Source: Pseudeuparius sepicola
Lineage: Eukaryota; Arthropoda; Insecta; Coleoptera; Anthribidae
Assembly: GCA_963920635.1 (NCBI GenBank)
Contig: OY987298.1
Span: 85,383,454 to 85,447,453 of the forward strand
Direction: 5' to 3'
Length of the DNA: 64,000 bases
Shown one piece after another: positions 10,101 through 24,000 of this stretch. The notes under the pieces were generated by a model. It ran no database searches and was not told the origin of the DNA. It saw only the letters and a list, made by a program, of their open reading frames with translations. Every line of letters begins with the position of its first letter. Within the stretch, counting starts at the first letter, position 1. The position numbers and the translations under genes were made by a program.

Positions 10101-13100
10101 AATTTCTGAGTGCCTTGCCAGCGCACTTTTTCAATTTTCAAAAATGTTGACATGCTTCGAAAAAAAATACCTATGCGACGTAAATTGAGTTCTACAACAC
10201 GATTCCGCCCTCAAAATTTTTCTAAAAAATTTCAAAGTACCTGGTCAGCGCACTTTTTCAATTTTCAAAAATGTTGGCATGCTCCGAAAAAAAAATTCCT
10301 ATGCGACGTAAATTAAGTTCTACAACACAATTCCGCCCTAAAAATTTTTTTATAAAATTTCTGTGCCTGGCCAGCGCACTTTTTCAATTTTCAAACATGT
10401 TGACATGCTCCGAAAAAAAATTCCTATGCGACGTAAATTAAGTTCTACAACACAATACCGCCCTAAAAATTTATTTATAAAATTTCTGAGTGCCTGGCCA
10501 GCGCACTTTTTCAATTTTCAAACATGTTGACATGCTCCAAAAAAAAATAAAATTCCTATACGACGTAAATTAAGTTCTGCAACACGATTCCGCCCTAAAA
10601 ATTTTTCTATAAAATTTCAAAGTACCTGGTCAGCGCACTTTTTCAATTTTCAAAAATGTTGGCATGCTCCGAAAAAAAAATTCCTATACGACGTAAATTA
10701 AGTTCTACAACACGATTCCGCCCTAAAAAATTTTCTATAAAATTTCTGAGTGCCCCGCCAGCGCACTTTTTCAATTTTCAAAAATGTTGACATGCTTCGA
10801 AAAAAAATACCTATGCGACGTAAATTGAGTTCTACAACACGATTCCGCCCTCAAAATTTTTCTAAAAAATTTCAAAGTACCTGGTCAGCGCACTTTTTCA
10901 ATTTTCAAAAATGTTGGCATGCTCCGAAAAAAAATTCCTATGCGACGTAAATTAAGTTCTACAACACAATTCCGCCCTAAAAAATTTTTTATAAAATTTC
11001 TGTGCCTGGCCAGCGCACTTTTTCAATTTTCAAAAATGTTGTCATGCTCCGAAAAAAAAAAATAAAATTCCTATACGACGTAAATTGAGTTCTACCACAC
11101 GATTCCGCCCTCAAAATTTTTCTAAAAAATTTCTAAGTACCTGGCCAGCGCACTTTTTCAATTTTTAAAAATGTTGACATGCTCCGAAAAAAAAATCCTA
11201 TACGACGTAAATTGAGTTCTACAACACTATTCCGCCCTCCAAATTTTTCTAAAAAATTTCAAAGTACCTGGTCAGCGCACTTTTTCTATTTTCAAAAATG
11301 TTGACATGCTCCGAAAAAAAATTCCTATGCGACGTAAATTGAGTTCTACAACACGATTCCGCCCTCAAAATGTTTCTAAAAAATTTTTGAGTGCCTGGCC
11401 AGCGCACTTTTTCAATTTTCAAAAATGTTGACATGCTCCGAAAAAAAATACCTATGCGACGTAAATTGAGTTCTACAACACGATTCCGCCCTCAAAATTT
11501 TTCTAAAAAAATTTCAAAGTACCTGGTCAGCGCACTTTTTCTATTTTCAAAAATGTTGACATGCTCCGAAAAAAAATTCCTATGCGACGTAAATTGAGTT
11601 CTACAACACGATTCCGCCCTCAAAATGTTTCTAAAAAATTTTTGAGTGCCTGGCCAGCGCACTTTTTCAATTTTCAAAAATGTTGACATGCTCCGAAAAA
11701 AAATACCTATGCGACGTAAATTGAGTTCTACAACACAATTCCGCCCTAAAAATTTTTTTATAAAATTTCTGTGCCTGGCCAGCGCACTTTTTCAATTTTC
11801 AAAAATGTTGTCATGCTCCGAAAAAAAAAAATTCCTATACGACGTAAATTAAGTTCTACAACACGATTCCGCCCTAAAAATTTTTCTATAAAATTTCTGA
11901 GTGCCCCGCCAGCGCACTTTTTCAATGTTGACATGCTTCGAAAAAAAATACCTATGCGACGTAAATTGAGTTCTACAACACGATTCCGCCCTCAAAATTT
12001 TTCTAAAAAATTTCAAAGTACCTGGTCAGCGCACTTTTTCAATTTTCAAAAATGTTGGCATGCTCCGAAAAAAAAATTCCTATGCGACGTAAATTAAGTT
12101 CTACAACACAATTCCGCCCTAAAAATTTTTTTATAAAATTTCTGTGCCTGGCCAGCGCACTTTTTCAATTTTCAAAAATGTTGTCATGCTCCGAAAAAAA
12201 AAATTCCTATACGACGTAAATTAAGTTCTACAACACGATTCCGCCCTAAAAATTTTTCTATAAAATTTCTGAGTGCCTCGCCAGCGCACTTTTTTAATTT
12301 TTAAAAATGTTGACATGCTCCGAAAAGAAAATTCCTATGCGACGTAAATTGAGTTCTACAACACGATTCCACCCTCAAAATTTTTCTAAAAAAATTTTAA
12401 GTTCCTGGTCAGCGCACTTTTTCAATTTTCAAAAATGTTGTCATGCTCCGAAAAAAAATTCCTATACGACGTAAATTGAGTTCTACAACACGATTCCGCC
12501 CTCAAAATGTTTCTAAAAAATTTTTGAGTGCCTGGCCAGCGCACTTTTTCAATTTTCAAAAATGTTGACATGCTCCGAAAAAAAATACCTATGCGACGTA
12601 AATTGAGTTCTACAACACGATTCCGCCCTCAAAATTTTTCTAAAAAAATTTCAAAGTACCTGGTCAGCGCACTTTTTCTATTTTCAAAAATGTTGACATG
12701 CTCCGAAAAAAAATTCCTATGCGACGTAAATTGAGTTCTACAACACGATTCCGCCCTCAAAATGTTTCTAAAAAATTTTTGAGTGCCTGGCCAGCGCACT
12801 TTTTCAATTTTCAAAAATGTTGACATGCTCCGAAAAAAAATACCTATGCGACGTAAATTGAGTTCTACAACACAATTCCGCCCTAAAAATTTTTTTATAA
12901 AATTTCTGTGCCTGGCCAGCGCACTTTTTCAATTTTCAAAAATGTTGTCATGCTCCGAAAAAAAAAAAAATTCCTATACGACGTAAATTAAGTTCTACAA
13001 CACGATTCCGCCCTAAAAATTTTTCTATAAAATTTCTGAGTGCCCCGCCAGCGCACTTTTTCAATTTTCAAAAATGTTGACATGCTTCGAAAAAAAATAC

Positions 13101-13925
13101 CTATGCGACGTAAATTGAGTTCTACAACACGATTCCGCCCTCAAAATGTTTCTAAAAAATTTTTGAGTGCCTGGCCAGCGCACTTTTTCAATTTTCAAAA
13201 ATGTTGACATGCTCCGAAAAAAAATACCTATGCGACGTAAATTAAGTTCTGCAACACGATTCCGCCCTAAAAATTTTTCTATAAAATTTCAAAGTACCTG
13301 GTCAGCGCACTTTTTCAATTTTCAAAAATGTTGGCATGCTCCGAAAAAAAAATTCCTATGCGACGTAAATTAAGTTCTACAACACAATTCCGCCCTAAAA
13401 ATTTTTTTATAAAATTTCTGTGCCTGGCCAGCGCACTTTTTCAATTTTCAAAAATGTTGTCATGCTCCGAAAAAAAAAAAATTCCTATACGACGTAAATT
13501 AAGTTCTACAACACAATTCCGCCCTAAAAATTTTTTTATAAAATTTCTGTGCCTGGCCAGCGCACTTTTTCAATTTTCAAAAATGTTGACATGCTTCGAA
13601 AAAAAATACCTATGCGACGTAAATTGAGTTCTACAACACGATTCCGCCCTCAAAATTTTTCTAAAAAATTTCAAAGTACCTGGTCAGCGCACTTTTTCAA
13701 TTTTCAAAAATGTTGGCATGCTCCGAAAAAAAAATTCCTATGCGACGTAAATTAAGTTCTACAACACAATTCCGCCCTAAAAAATTTTTTATAAAATTTC
13801 TGTGCCTGGCCAGCGCACTTTTTCAATTTTCAAAAATGTTGTCATGCTCCGAAAAAAAAAATTCCTATACGACGTAAATTAAGTTCTACAACACGATTCC
13901 GCCCTAAAAATTTTTCTATAAAATT

Positions 13926-15343
13926 TCTGAGTGCCTCGCCCTCGCCAGCGCACTTTTTTAATTTTTAAAAATGTTGACATGCTCCGAAAAGAAAATTCCT
14001 ATGCGACGTAAATTGAGTTCTACAACACGATTCCACCCTCAAAATTTTTCTAAAAAAATTTTAAGTTCCTGGTCAGCGCACTTTTTCAATTTTCAAAAAT
14101 GTTGTCATGCTCCGAAAAAAAATTCCTATACGACGTAAATTGAGTTCTACCAGACGATTCCGCCCTCAAAATTTTTCTAAAAAATTTCTAAGTACCTGGC
14201 CAGCCCACTTTTTCAATTTTTAAAAATGTTGACATGCTCCGAAAAAAAAATCCTATACGACGTAAATTGAGTTCTACAACACTATTCCGCCCTCCAAATT
14301 TTTCTAAAAAATTTCAAAGTACCTGGTCAGCGCACTTTTTCTATTTTCAAAAATGTTGACATGCTCCGAAAAAAAATTCCTATGCGACGTAAATTGAGTT
14401 CTACAACACGATTCGGCCCTCAAAATTTTTCTAAAAAATTTCAAAGTACCTGGTCAGCGCACTTTTTCAATTTTCAAAAATGTTGACATGCTCCGAAAAG
14501 AAAATTCCTATGCGACGTAAATTGAGTTCTAGAACACGATTCCACCCTCAAAATTTTTCTAAAAAATTTTTAAGTTCCTAGTCAGCGCACTTTTTCAATT
14601 TTCAAAAATGTTGTCATGCTCCGAAAAAATAATAAATTTCCTATACGACGTAAATTGAGTTCTACCACACGATTCCGCCCTCAAAATTTTTCTAAAAAAT
14701 TTCTAAGTACCTGGCCAGCGCACTTTTTCAATTTTTAAAAATGTTGACATGCTCCGAAAAAAAAATCCTATACGACGTAAATTGAGTTCTACAACACTAT
14801 TCCGCCCTCCAAATTTTTCTAAAAAATTTCAAAGTACCTGGTCAGCGCACTTTTTCTATTTTCAAAAATGTTGACATGCTCCGAAAAAAAATTCCTATGC
14901 GACGTAAATTGAGTTCTACAACACGATTCCGCCCTCAAAATGTTTCTAAAAAATTTTTGAGTGCCTGGCCAGCGCATTTTTTCAATTTTCAAAAATGTTG
15001 ACATGCTCCGAAAAAAAATACCTATGCGACGTAAATTGAGTTCTACAACACGATTCCGCCCTCAAAATTTTTCTAAAAAAATTTTAAGTACCTGGTCAGC
15101 GCACTTTTTCAATTTTCAAAAATGTTGTCATGCTCCGAAAAAAAAATAAAATTCCTATACGACGTAAATTAAGTTCTGCAACACGATTCCGCCCTAAAAA
15201 TTTTTCTATAAAATTTCAAAGTACCTGGTCAGCGCACTTTTTCAATTTTCAAAAATGTTGGCATGCTCCGAAAAAAAAATTCCTATGCGACGTAAATTAA
15301 GTTCTACAACACAATTCCGCCCTAAAAATTTTTTTATAAAATT
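13926..15343 (+). repeat. 1,418-bp tandem segmental duplication, left half (11 monomers)
   Basis: This segment corresponds to about 5,614-7,031 of copy 1 and is followed at once by a second copy. The 6-bp insertion marker GCCTCGCCCTCGCC starts at 13,933 here and at 15,351 in the right half, exactly 1,418 bp apart. The left half keeps C in the TTCCTATACG motif that is T at 16,573 in the right half. The outer boundaries are defined by the exchange point and could slide by about 13 bp. Copies 1 and 3 have this segment once only. Confidence 0.95.
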
Positions 15344-16761
15344 TCTGAGTGCCTCGCCCTCGCCAGCGCACTTTTTTAATTTTTAAAAATGTTGACATGC
15401 TCCGAAAAGAAAATTCCTATGCGACGTAAATTGAGTTCTACAACACGATTCCACCCTCAAAATTTTTCTAAAAAAATTTTAAGTTCCTGGTCAGCGCACT
15501 TTTTCAATTTTCAAAAATGTTGTCATGCTCCGAAAAAAAATTCCTATACGACGTAAATTGAGTTCTACCAGACGATTCCGCCCTCAAAATTTTTCTAAAA
15601 AATTTCTAAGTACCTGGCCAGCCCACTTTTTCAATTTTTAAAAATGTTGACATGCTCCGAAAAAAAAATCCTATACGACGTAAATTGAGTTCTACAACAC
15701 TATTCCGCCCTCCAAATTTTTCTAAAAAATTTCAAAGTACCTGGTCAGCGCACTTTTTCTATTTTCAAAAATGTTGACATGCTCCGAAAAAAAATTCCTA
15801 TGCGACGTAAATTGAGTTCTACAACACGATTCGGCCCTCAAAATTTTTCTAAAAAATTTCAAAGTACCTGGTCAGCGCACTTTTTCAATTTTCAAAAATG
15901 TTGACATGCTCCGAAAAGAAAATTCCTATGCGACGTAAATTGAGTTCTAGAACACGATTCCACCCTCAAAATTTTTCTAAAAAATTTTTAAGTTCCTAGT
16001 CAGCGCACTTTTTCAATTTTCAAAAATGTTGTCATGCTCCGAAAAAATAATAAATTTCCTATACGACGTAAATTGAGTTCTACCACACGATTCCGCCCTC
16101 AAAATTTTTCTAAAAAATTTCTAAGTACCTGGCCAGCGCACTTTTTCAATTTTTAAAAATGTTGACATGCTCCGAAAAAAAAATCCTATACGACGTAAAT
16201 TGAGTTCTACAACACTATTCCGCCCTCCAAATTTTTCTAAAAAATTTCAAAGTACCTGGTCAGCGCACTTTTTCTATTTTCAAAAATGTTGACATGCTCC
16301 GAAAAAAAATTCCTATGCGACGTAAATTGAGTTCTACAACACGATTCCGCCCTCAAAATGTTTCTAAAAAATTTTTGAGTGCCTGGCCAGCGCATTTTTT
16401 CAATTTTCAAAAATGTTGACATGCTCCGAAAAAAAATACCTATGCGACGTAAATTGAGTTCTACAACACGATTCCGCCCTCAAAATTTTTCTAAAAAAAT
16501 TTTAAGTACCTGGTCAGCGCACTTTTTCAATTTTCAAAAATGTTGTCATGCTCCGAAAAAAAAATAAAATTCTTATACGACGTAAATTAAGTTCTGCAAC
16601 ACGATTCCGCCCTAAAAATTTTTCTATAAAATTTCAAAGTACCTGGTCAGCGCACTTTTTCAATTTTCAAAAATGTTGGCATGCTCCGAAAAAAAAATTC
16701 CTATGCGACGTAAATTAAGTTCTACAACACAATTCCGCCCTAAAAATTTTTTTATAAAATT
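15344..16761 (+). repeat. 1,418-bp tandem segmental duplication, right half
   Basis: This repeats the left half at +1,418 bp. The join can be read directly. Bases up to 15,334 follow the T7-type monomer (seven T in the AT-rich core, as near copy-1 position 7,020). Bases from 15,348 follow the T1-type monomer (CTGAGTGCCTCGCC, as near copy-1 position 5,617). The exchange therefore lies within 15,335-15,347, the shared sequence TATAAAATTTCTG. A single private substitution, C to T at 16,573, separates the halves as far as I could see, which suggests a recent event. Confidence 0.95.
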
Positions 16762-18043
16762 TCTGTGCCTGGCCAGCGCACTTTTTCAATTTTCAAAAAT
16801 GTTGTCATGCTCCGAAAAAAAAAATTCCTATACGACGTAAATTAAGTTCTACAACACGATTCCGCCCTAAAAATTTTTCTATAAAATTTCTGAGTGCCTC
16901 GAGAGCGCACTTTTTCAATTTTCAAAAATGTTGACATGCTTCGAAAAAAAATACCTATGCGACGTAAATTGAGTTCTACAACACGATTCCGCCCTCAAAA
17001 TTTTTCTAAAAAATTTCAAAGTACCTGGTCAGCGCAATTTTTCAATTTTCAAAAATGTTGGCATGCTCCGAAAAAAAAATTCCTATGCGACGTAAATTAA
17101 GTTCTACAACACAATTCCGCCCTAAAAATTTTTTTATAAAATTTCTGTGCCTGGCCAGCGCACTTTTTCAATTTTCAAACATGTTGACATGCTCCGAAAA
17201 AAAATTCCTATGCGACGTAAATTAAGTTCTACAACACAATTCCGCCCTAAAAATTTATTTATAAAATTTCTGAGTGCCTGGCCAGCGCACTTTTTCAATT
17301 TTCAAACATGTTGACATGCTCCAAAAAAAAAAATAAAATTCCTATACGACGTAAATTAAGTTCTGCAACACGATTCCGCCCTAAAAATTTTTCTATAAAA
17401 TTTCAAAGTACCTGGTCAGCGCACTTTTTCAATTTTCAAAAATGTTGGCATGCTCCGAAAAAAAAATTCCTATGCGACGTAAATTAAGTTCTACAACACA
17501 ATTCCGCCCTAAAAATTTTTTTATAAAATTTCTGTGCCTGGCCAGCGCACTTTTTCAATTTTCAAAAATGTTGTCATGCTTCGAAAAAAAAGAAATTTTT
17601 ATACGACGTAAATTAAGTTCTACAACACGATTCCGCCCTAAAAATTTTTCTATAAAATTTCTGAGTGCCCCGCCAGCGCACTTTTTCAATTTTCAAAAAT
17701 GTTGACATGCTTCGAAAAAAAATACCTATGCGACGTAAATTGAGTTCTACAACACGATTCCGCCCTCAAAATGTTTCTAAAAAATTTTTGAGTGCCTGGC
17801 CAGCGCACTTTTTCAATTTTCAAAAATGTTGACATGCTCCGAAAAAAAATACCTATGCGACGTAAATTAAGTTCTGCAACACGATTCCGCCCTAAAAATT
17901 TTTCTATAAAATTTCAAAGTACCTGGTCAGCGCACTTTTTCAATTTTCAAAAATGTTGGCATGCTCCGAAAAAAAAATTCCTATGCGACGTAAATTAAGT
18001 TCTACAACACAATTCCGCCCTAAAAATTTTTTTATAAAATTTC

Positions 18044-21000
18044 TGTGCCTGGCCAGCGCACTTTTTCAATTTTCAAAAATGTTGTCATGCTCCGAAAAAA
18101 AAAAAAATTCCTATACGACGTAAATTAAGTTCTACAACACGATTCCGCAATAAAAATTTTTCTATAAAATTTCTGAGTGCCCCGCCAGCGCACTTTTTCA
18201 ATTTTCAAAAATGTTGACATGCTTCGAAAAAAAATACCTATGCGACGTAAATTGAGTTCTACAACACGATTCCGCCCTCAAAATTTTTCTAAAAAATTTC
18301 AAAGTACCTGGTCAGCGCACTTTTTCAATTTTCAAAAATGTTGGCATGCTCCGAAAAAAAAATCCTATACGACGTAAATTGAGTTCTACAACACTATTCC
18401 GCCCTCCAAATTTTTCTAAAAAATTTCAAAGTACCTGGTCAGCGCACTTTTTCTATTTTCAAAAATGTTGACATGCTCCGAAAAAAAATTCCTATGCGAC
18501 GTAAATTGAGTTCTACAACACGATTCCGCCCTCAAAATGTTTCTAAAAAATTTTTGAGTGCCTGGCCAGCGCACTTTTTCAATTTTCAAAAATGTTGACA
18601 TGCTCCGAAAAAAAATACCTATGCGACGTAAATTGAGTTCTACAACACGATTCCGCCCTCAAAATTTTTCTAAAAAAATTTTAAGTACCTGGTCAGCGCA
18701 CTTTTGCAATTTTCAAAAATGTTGTCATGCTCCGAAAAAAAAAATAAAATTCCTATACGACGTAAATTAAGTTCTGCAACACGATTCCGCCCTAAAAATT
18801 TTTCTATAAAATTTCAAAGTACCTGGTCAGCGCACTTTTTCAATTATCAAAAATGTTGGCATGCTCCGAAAAAAAAATTCCTATGCGACGTAAATTAAGT
18901 TCTACAACACAATTCCGCCCTAAAAATTTTTTTATAAAATTTCTGTGCCTGGCCAGCGCACTTTTTCAATTTTCAAAAATGTTGTCATGCTCCGAAAAAA
19001 AAAATTCCTATACGACGTAAATTAAGTTCTACAACACGATTCCGCCCTAAAAATTTTTCTATAAAATTTCTGAGTGCCTCGCCAGCGCACTTTTTCAATT
19101 TTCAAAAATGTTGACATGCTTCGAAAAAAAATACCTATGCGACGTAAATTGAGTTCTACAACACGATTCCGCCCTCAAAATTTTTCTAAAAAATTTCAAA
19201 GTACCTGGTCAGCGCACTTTTTCAATTTTCAAAAATGTTGGCATGCTCCGAAAAAAAAATTCCTATGCGACGTAAATTAAGTTCTACAACACAATTCCGC
19301 CCTAAAAATTTTTTTATAAAATTTCTGTGCCTGGCCAGCGCACTTTTTCAATTTTCAAACATATTGACATGCTCCGAAAAAAAATTCCTATGCGACGTAA
19401 ATTAAGTTCTACAACACAATACCGCCCTAAAAATTTATTTATAAAATTTCTGAGTGCCTGGCCAGCGCACTTTTTCAATTTTCAAACATGTTGACATGCT
19501 CCAAAAAAAAATAAAATTCCTATACGACGTAAATTAAGTTCTGCAACACGATTCCGCCCTAAAAATTTTTCTATAAAATTTCAAAGTACCTGGTCAGCGC
19601 ACTTTTTCAATTTTCAAAAATGTTGGCATGCTCCGAAAAAAAAATTCCTATGCGACGTAAATTAAGTTCTACAACACAATTCCGCCCTAAAAATTTTTTT
19701 ATAAAATTTCTGTGCCTGGCCAGCGCACTTTTTCAATTTTCAAAAATGTTGTCATGCTCCGAAAAAAAAAATTCCTATACGACGTAAATTAAGTTCTACA
19801 ACACGATTCCGCCCTAAAAATTTTTCTATAAAATTTCTGAGTGCCTTGCCAGCGCACTTTTTCAATTTTCAAAAATGTTGACATGCTTCGAAAAAAAATA
19901 CCTATGCGACGTAAATTGAGTTCTACAACACGATTCCGCCCTCAAAATTTTTCTAAAAAATTTCAAAGTACCTGGTCAGCGCACTTTTTCAATTTTCAAA
20001 AATGTTGGCATGCTCCGAAAAAAAAATTCCTATGCGACGTAAATTAAGTTCTACAACACAATTCCGCCCTAAAAATTTTTTTATAAAATTTCTGTGCCTG
20101 GCCAGCGCACTTTTTCAATTTTCAAACATGTTGACATGCTCCGAAAAAAAATTCCTATGCGACGTAAATTAAGTTCTACAACACAATACCGCCCTAAAAA
20201 TTTATTTATAAAATTTCTGAGTGCCTGGCCAGCGCACTTTTTCAATTTTCAAACATGTTGACATGCTCCAAAAAAAAATAAAATTCCTATACGACGTAAA
20301 TTAAGTTCTGCAACACGATTCCGCCCTAAAAATTTTTCTATAAAATTTCAAAGTACCTGGTCAGCGCACTTTTTCAATTTTCAAAAATGTTGGCATGCTC
20401 CGAAAAAAAAATTCCTATACGACGTAAATTAAGTTCTACAACACGATTCCGCCCTAAAAAATTTTCTATAAAATTTCTGAGTGCCCCGCCAGCGCACTTT
20501 TTCAATTTTCAAAAATGTTGACATGCTTCGAAAAAAAATACCTATGCGACGTAAATTGAGTTCTACAACACGATTCCGCCCTCAAAATTTTTCTAAAAAA
20601 TTTCAAAGTACCTGGTCAGCGCACTTTTTCAATTTTCAAAAATGTTGGCATGCTCCGAAAAAAAATTCCTATGCGACGTAAATTAAGTTCTACAACACAA
20701 TTCCGCCCTAAAAAATTTTTTATAAAATTTCTGTGCCTGGCCAGCGCACTTTTTCAATTTTCAAAAATGTTGTCATGCTCCGAAAAAAAAAAATAAAATT
20801 CCTATACGACGTAAATTGAGTTCTACCACACGATTCCGCCCTCAAAATTTTTCTAAAAAATTTCTAAGTACCTGGCCAGCGCACTTTTTCAATTTTTAAA
20901 AATGTTGACATGCTCCGAAAAAAAAATCCTATACGACGTAAATTGAGTTCTACAACACTATTCCGCCCTCCAAATTTTTCTAAAAAATTTCAAAGTACCT

Positions 21001-24000
21001 GGTCAGCGCACTTTTTCTATTTTCAAAAATGTTGACATGCTCCGAAAAAAAATTCCTATGCGACGTAAATTGAGTTCTACAACACGATTCCGCCCTCAAA
21101 ATGTTTCTAAAAAATTTTTGAGTGCCTGGCCAGCGCACTTTTTCAATTTTCAAAAATGTTGACATGCTCCGAAAAAAAATACCTATGCGACGTAAATTGA
21201 GTTCTACAACACGATTCCGCCCTCAAAATTTTTCTAAAAAAATTTCAAAGTACCTGGTCAGCGCACTTTTTCTATTTTCAAAAATGTTGACATGCTCCGA
21301 AAAAAAATTCCTATGCGACGTAAATTGAGTTCTACAACACGATTCCGCCCTCAAAATGTTTCTAAAAAATTTTTGAGTGCCTGGCCAGCGCACTTTTTCA
21401 ATTTTCAAAAATGTTGACATGCTCCGAAAAAAAATACCTATGCGACGTAAATTGAGTTCTACAACACAATTCCGCCCTAAAAATTTTTTTATAAAATTTC
21501 TGTGCCTGGCCAGCGCACTTTTTCAATTTTCAAAAATGTTGTCATGCTCCGAAAAAAAAAAATTCCTATACGACGTAAATTAAGTTCTACAACACGATTC
21601 CGCCCTAAAAATTTTTCTATAAAATTTCTGAGTGCCCCGCCAGCGCACTTTTTCAATGTTGACATGCTTCGAAAAAAAATACCTATGCGACGTAAATTGA
21701 GTTCTACAACACGATTCCGCCCTCAAAATTTTTCTAAAAAATTTCAAAGTACCTGGTCAGCGCACTTTTTCAATTTTCAAAAATGTTGGCATGCTCCGAA
21801 AAAAAAATTCCTATGCGACGTAAATTAAGTTCTACAACACAATTCCGCCCTAAAAATTTTTTTATAAAATTTCTGTGCCTGGCCAGCGCACTTTTTCAAT
21901 TTTCAAAAATGTTGTCATGCTCCGAAAAAAAAAATTCCTATACGACGTAAATTAAGTTCTACAACACGATTCCGCCCTAAAAATTTTTCTATAAAATTTC
22001 TGAGTGCCTCGCCAGCGCACTTTTTTAATTTTTAAAAATGTTGACATGCTCCGAAAAGAAAATTCCTATGCGACGTAAATTGAGTTCTACAACACGATTC
22101 CACCCTCAAAATTTTTCTAAAAAAATTTTAAGTTCCTGGTCAGCGCACTTTTTCAATTTTCAAAAATGTTGTCATGCTCCGAAAAAAAATTCCTATACGA
22201 CGTAAATTGAGTTCTACAACACGATTCCGCCCTCAAAATGTTTCTAAAAAATTTTTGAGTGCCTGGCCAGCGCACTTTTTCAATTTTCAAAAATGTTGAC
22301 ATGCTCCGAAAAAAAATACCTATGCGACGTAAATTGAGTTCTACAACACGATTCCGCCCTCAAAATTTTTCTAAAAAAATTTCAAAGTACCTGGTCAGCG
22401 CACTTTTTCTATTTTCAAAAATGTTGACATGCTCCGAAAAAAAATTCCTATGCGACGTAAATTGAGTTCTACAACACGATTCCGCCCTCAAAATGTTTCT
22501 AAAAAATTTTTGAGTGCCTGGCCAGCGCACTTTTTCAATTTTCAAAAATGTTGACATGCTCCGAAAAAAAATACCTATGCGACGTAAATTGAGTTCTACA
22601 ACACAATTCCGCCCTAAAAATTTTTTTATAAAATTTCTGTGCCTGGCCAGCGCACTTTTTCAATTTTCAAAAATGTTGTCATGCTCCGAAAAAAAAAAAA
22701 ATTCCTATACGACGTAAATTAAGTTCTACAACACGATTCCGCCCTAAAAATTTTTCTATAAAATTTCTGAGTGCCCCGCCAGCGCACTTTTTCAATTTTC
22801 AAAAATGTTGACATGCTTCGAAAAAAAATACCTATGCGACGTAAATTGAGTTCTACAACACGATTCCGCCCTCAAAATGTTTCTAAAAAATTTTTGAGTG
22901 CCTGGCCAGCGCACTTTTTCAATTTTCAAAAATGTTGACATGCTCCGAAAAAAAATACCTATGCGACGTAAATTAAGTTCTGCAACACGATTCCGCCCTA
23001 AAAATTTTTCTATAAAATTTCAAAGTACCTGGTCAGCGCACTTTTTCAATTTTCAAAAATGTTGGCATGCTCCGAAAAAAAAATTCCTATGCGACGTAAA
23101 TTAAGTTCTACAACACAATTCCGCCCTAAAAATTTTTTTATAAAATTTCTGTGCCTGGCCAGCGCACTTTTTCAATTTTCAAAAATGTTGTCATGCTCCG
23201 AAAAAAAAAAAATTCCTATACGACGTAAATTAAGTTCTACAACACAATTCCGCCCTAAAAATTTTTTTATAAAATTTCTGTGCCTGGCCAGCGCACTTTT
23301 TCAATTTTCAAAAATGTTGACATGCTTCGAAAAAAAATACCTATGCGACGTAAATTGAGTTCTACAACACGATTCCGCCCTCAAAATTTTTCTAAAAAAT
23401 TTCAAAGTACCTGGTCAGCGCACTTTTTCAATTTTCAAAAATGTTGGCATGCTCCGAAAAAAAAATTCCTATGCGACGTAAATTAAGTTCTACAACACAA
23501 TTCCGCCCTAAAAAATTTTTTATAAAATTTCTGTGCCTGGCCAGCGCACTTTTTCAATTTTCAAAAATGTTGTCATGCTCCGAAAAAAAAAATTCCTATA
23601 CGACGTAAATTAAGTTCTACAACACGATTCCGCCCTAAAAATTTTTCTATAAAATTTCTGAGTGCCTCGCCCTCGCCAGCGCACTTTTTTAATTTTTAAA
23701 AATGTTGACATGCTCCGAAAAGAAAATTCCTATGCGACGTAAATTGAGTTCTACAACACGATTCCACCCTCAAAATTTTTCTAAAAAAATTTTAAGTTCC
23801 TGGTCAGCGCACTTTTTCAATTTTCAAAAATGTTGTCATGCTCCGAAAAAAAATTCCTATACGACGTAAATTGAGTTCTACCAGACGATTCCGCCCTCAA
23901 AATTTTTCTAAAAAATTTCTAAGTACCTGGCCAGCCCACTTTTTCAATTTTTAAAAATGTTGACATGCTCCGAAAAAAAAATCCTATACGACGTAAATTG

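Larger units (their letters stand above)
8313..18043 (+). repeat. Domain A higher-order repeat, copy 2 (9,731 bp, ~76 monomers)
   Basis: This copy is colinear with copy 1 at +8,312 until about 15,340. It then steps back by 1,418 bp and continues at +9,730. All the copy-1 landmarks recur: CCGCAAT near 8,425, the short monomer at 11,841-11,957, the 6-bp insertion at 13,933 and again at 15,351, and CTCGAG at 16,898. Substitutions relative to copy 1 that I noticed are A at 9,632 and T at 12,126, both shared with copy 3, and a private T at 16,573 in the second half of the internal duplication. The extra length is the duplication plus one base in the A-run near 18,096-18,108 (13 A against 12). Confidence 0.95.
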
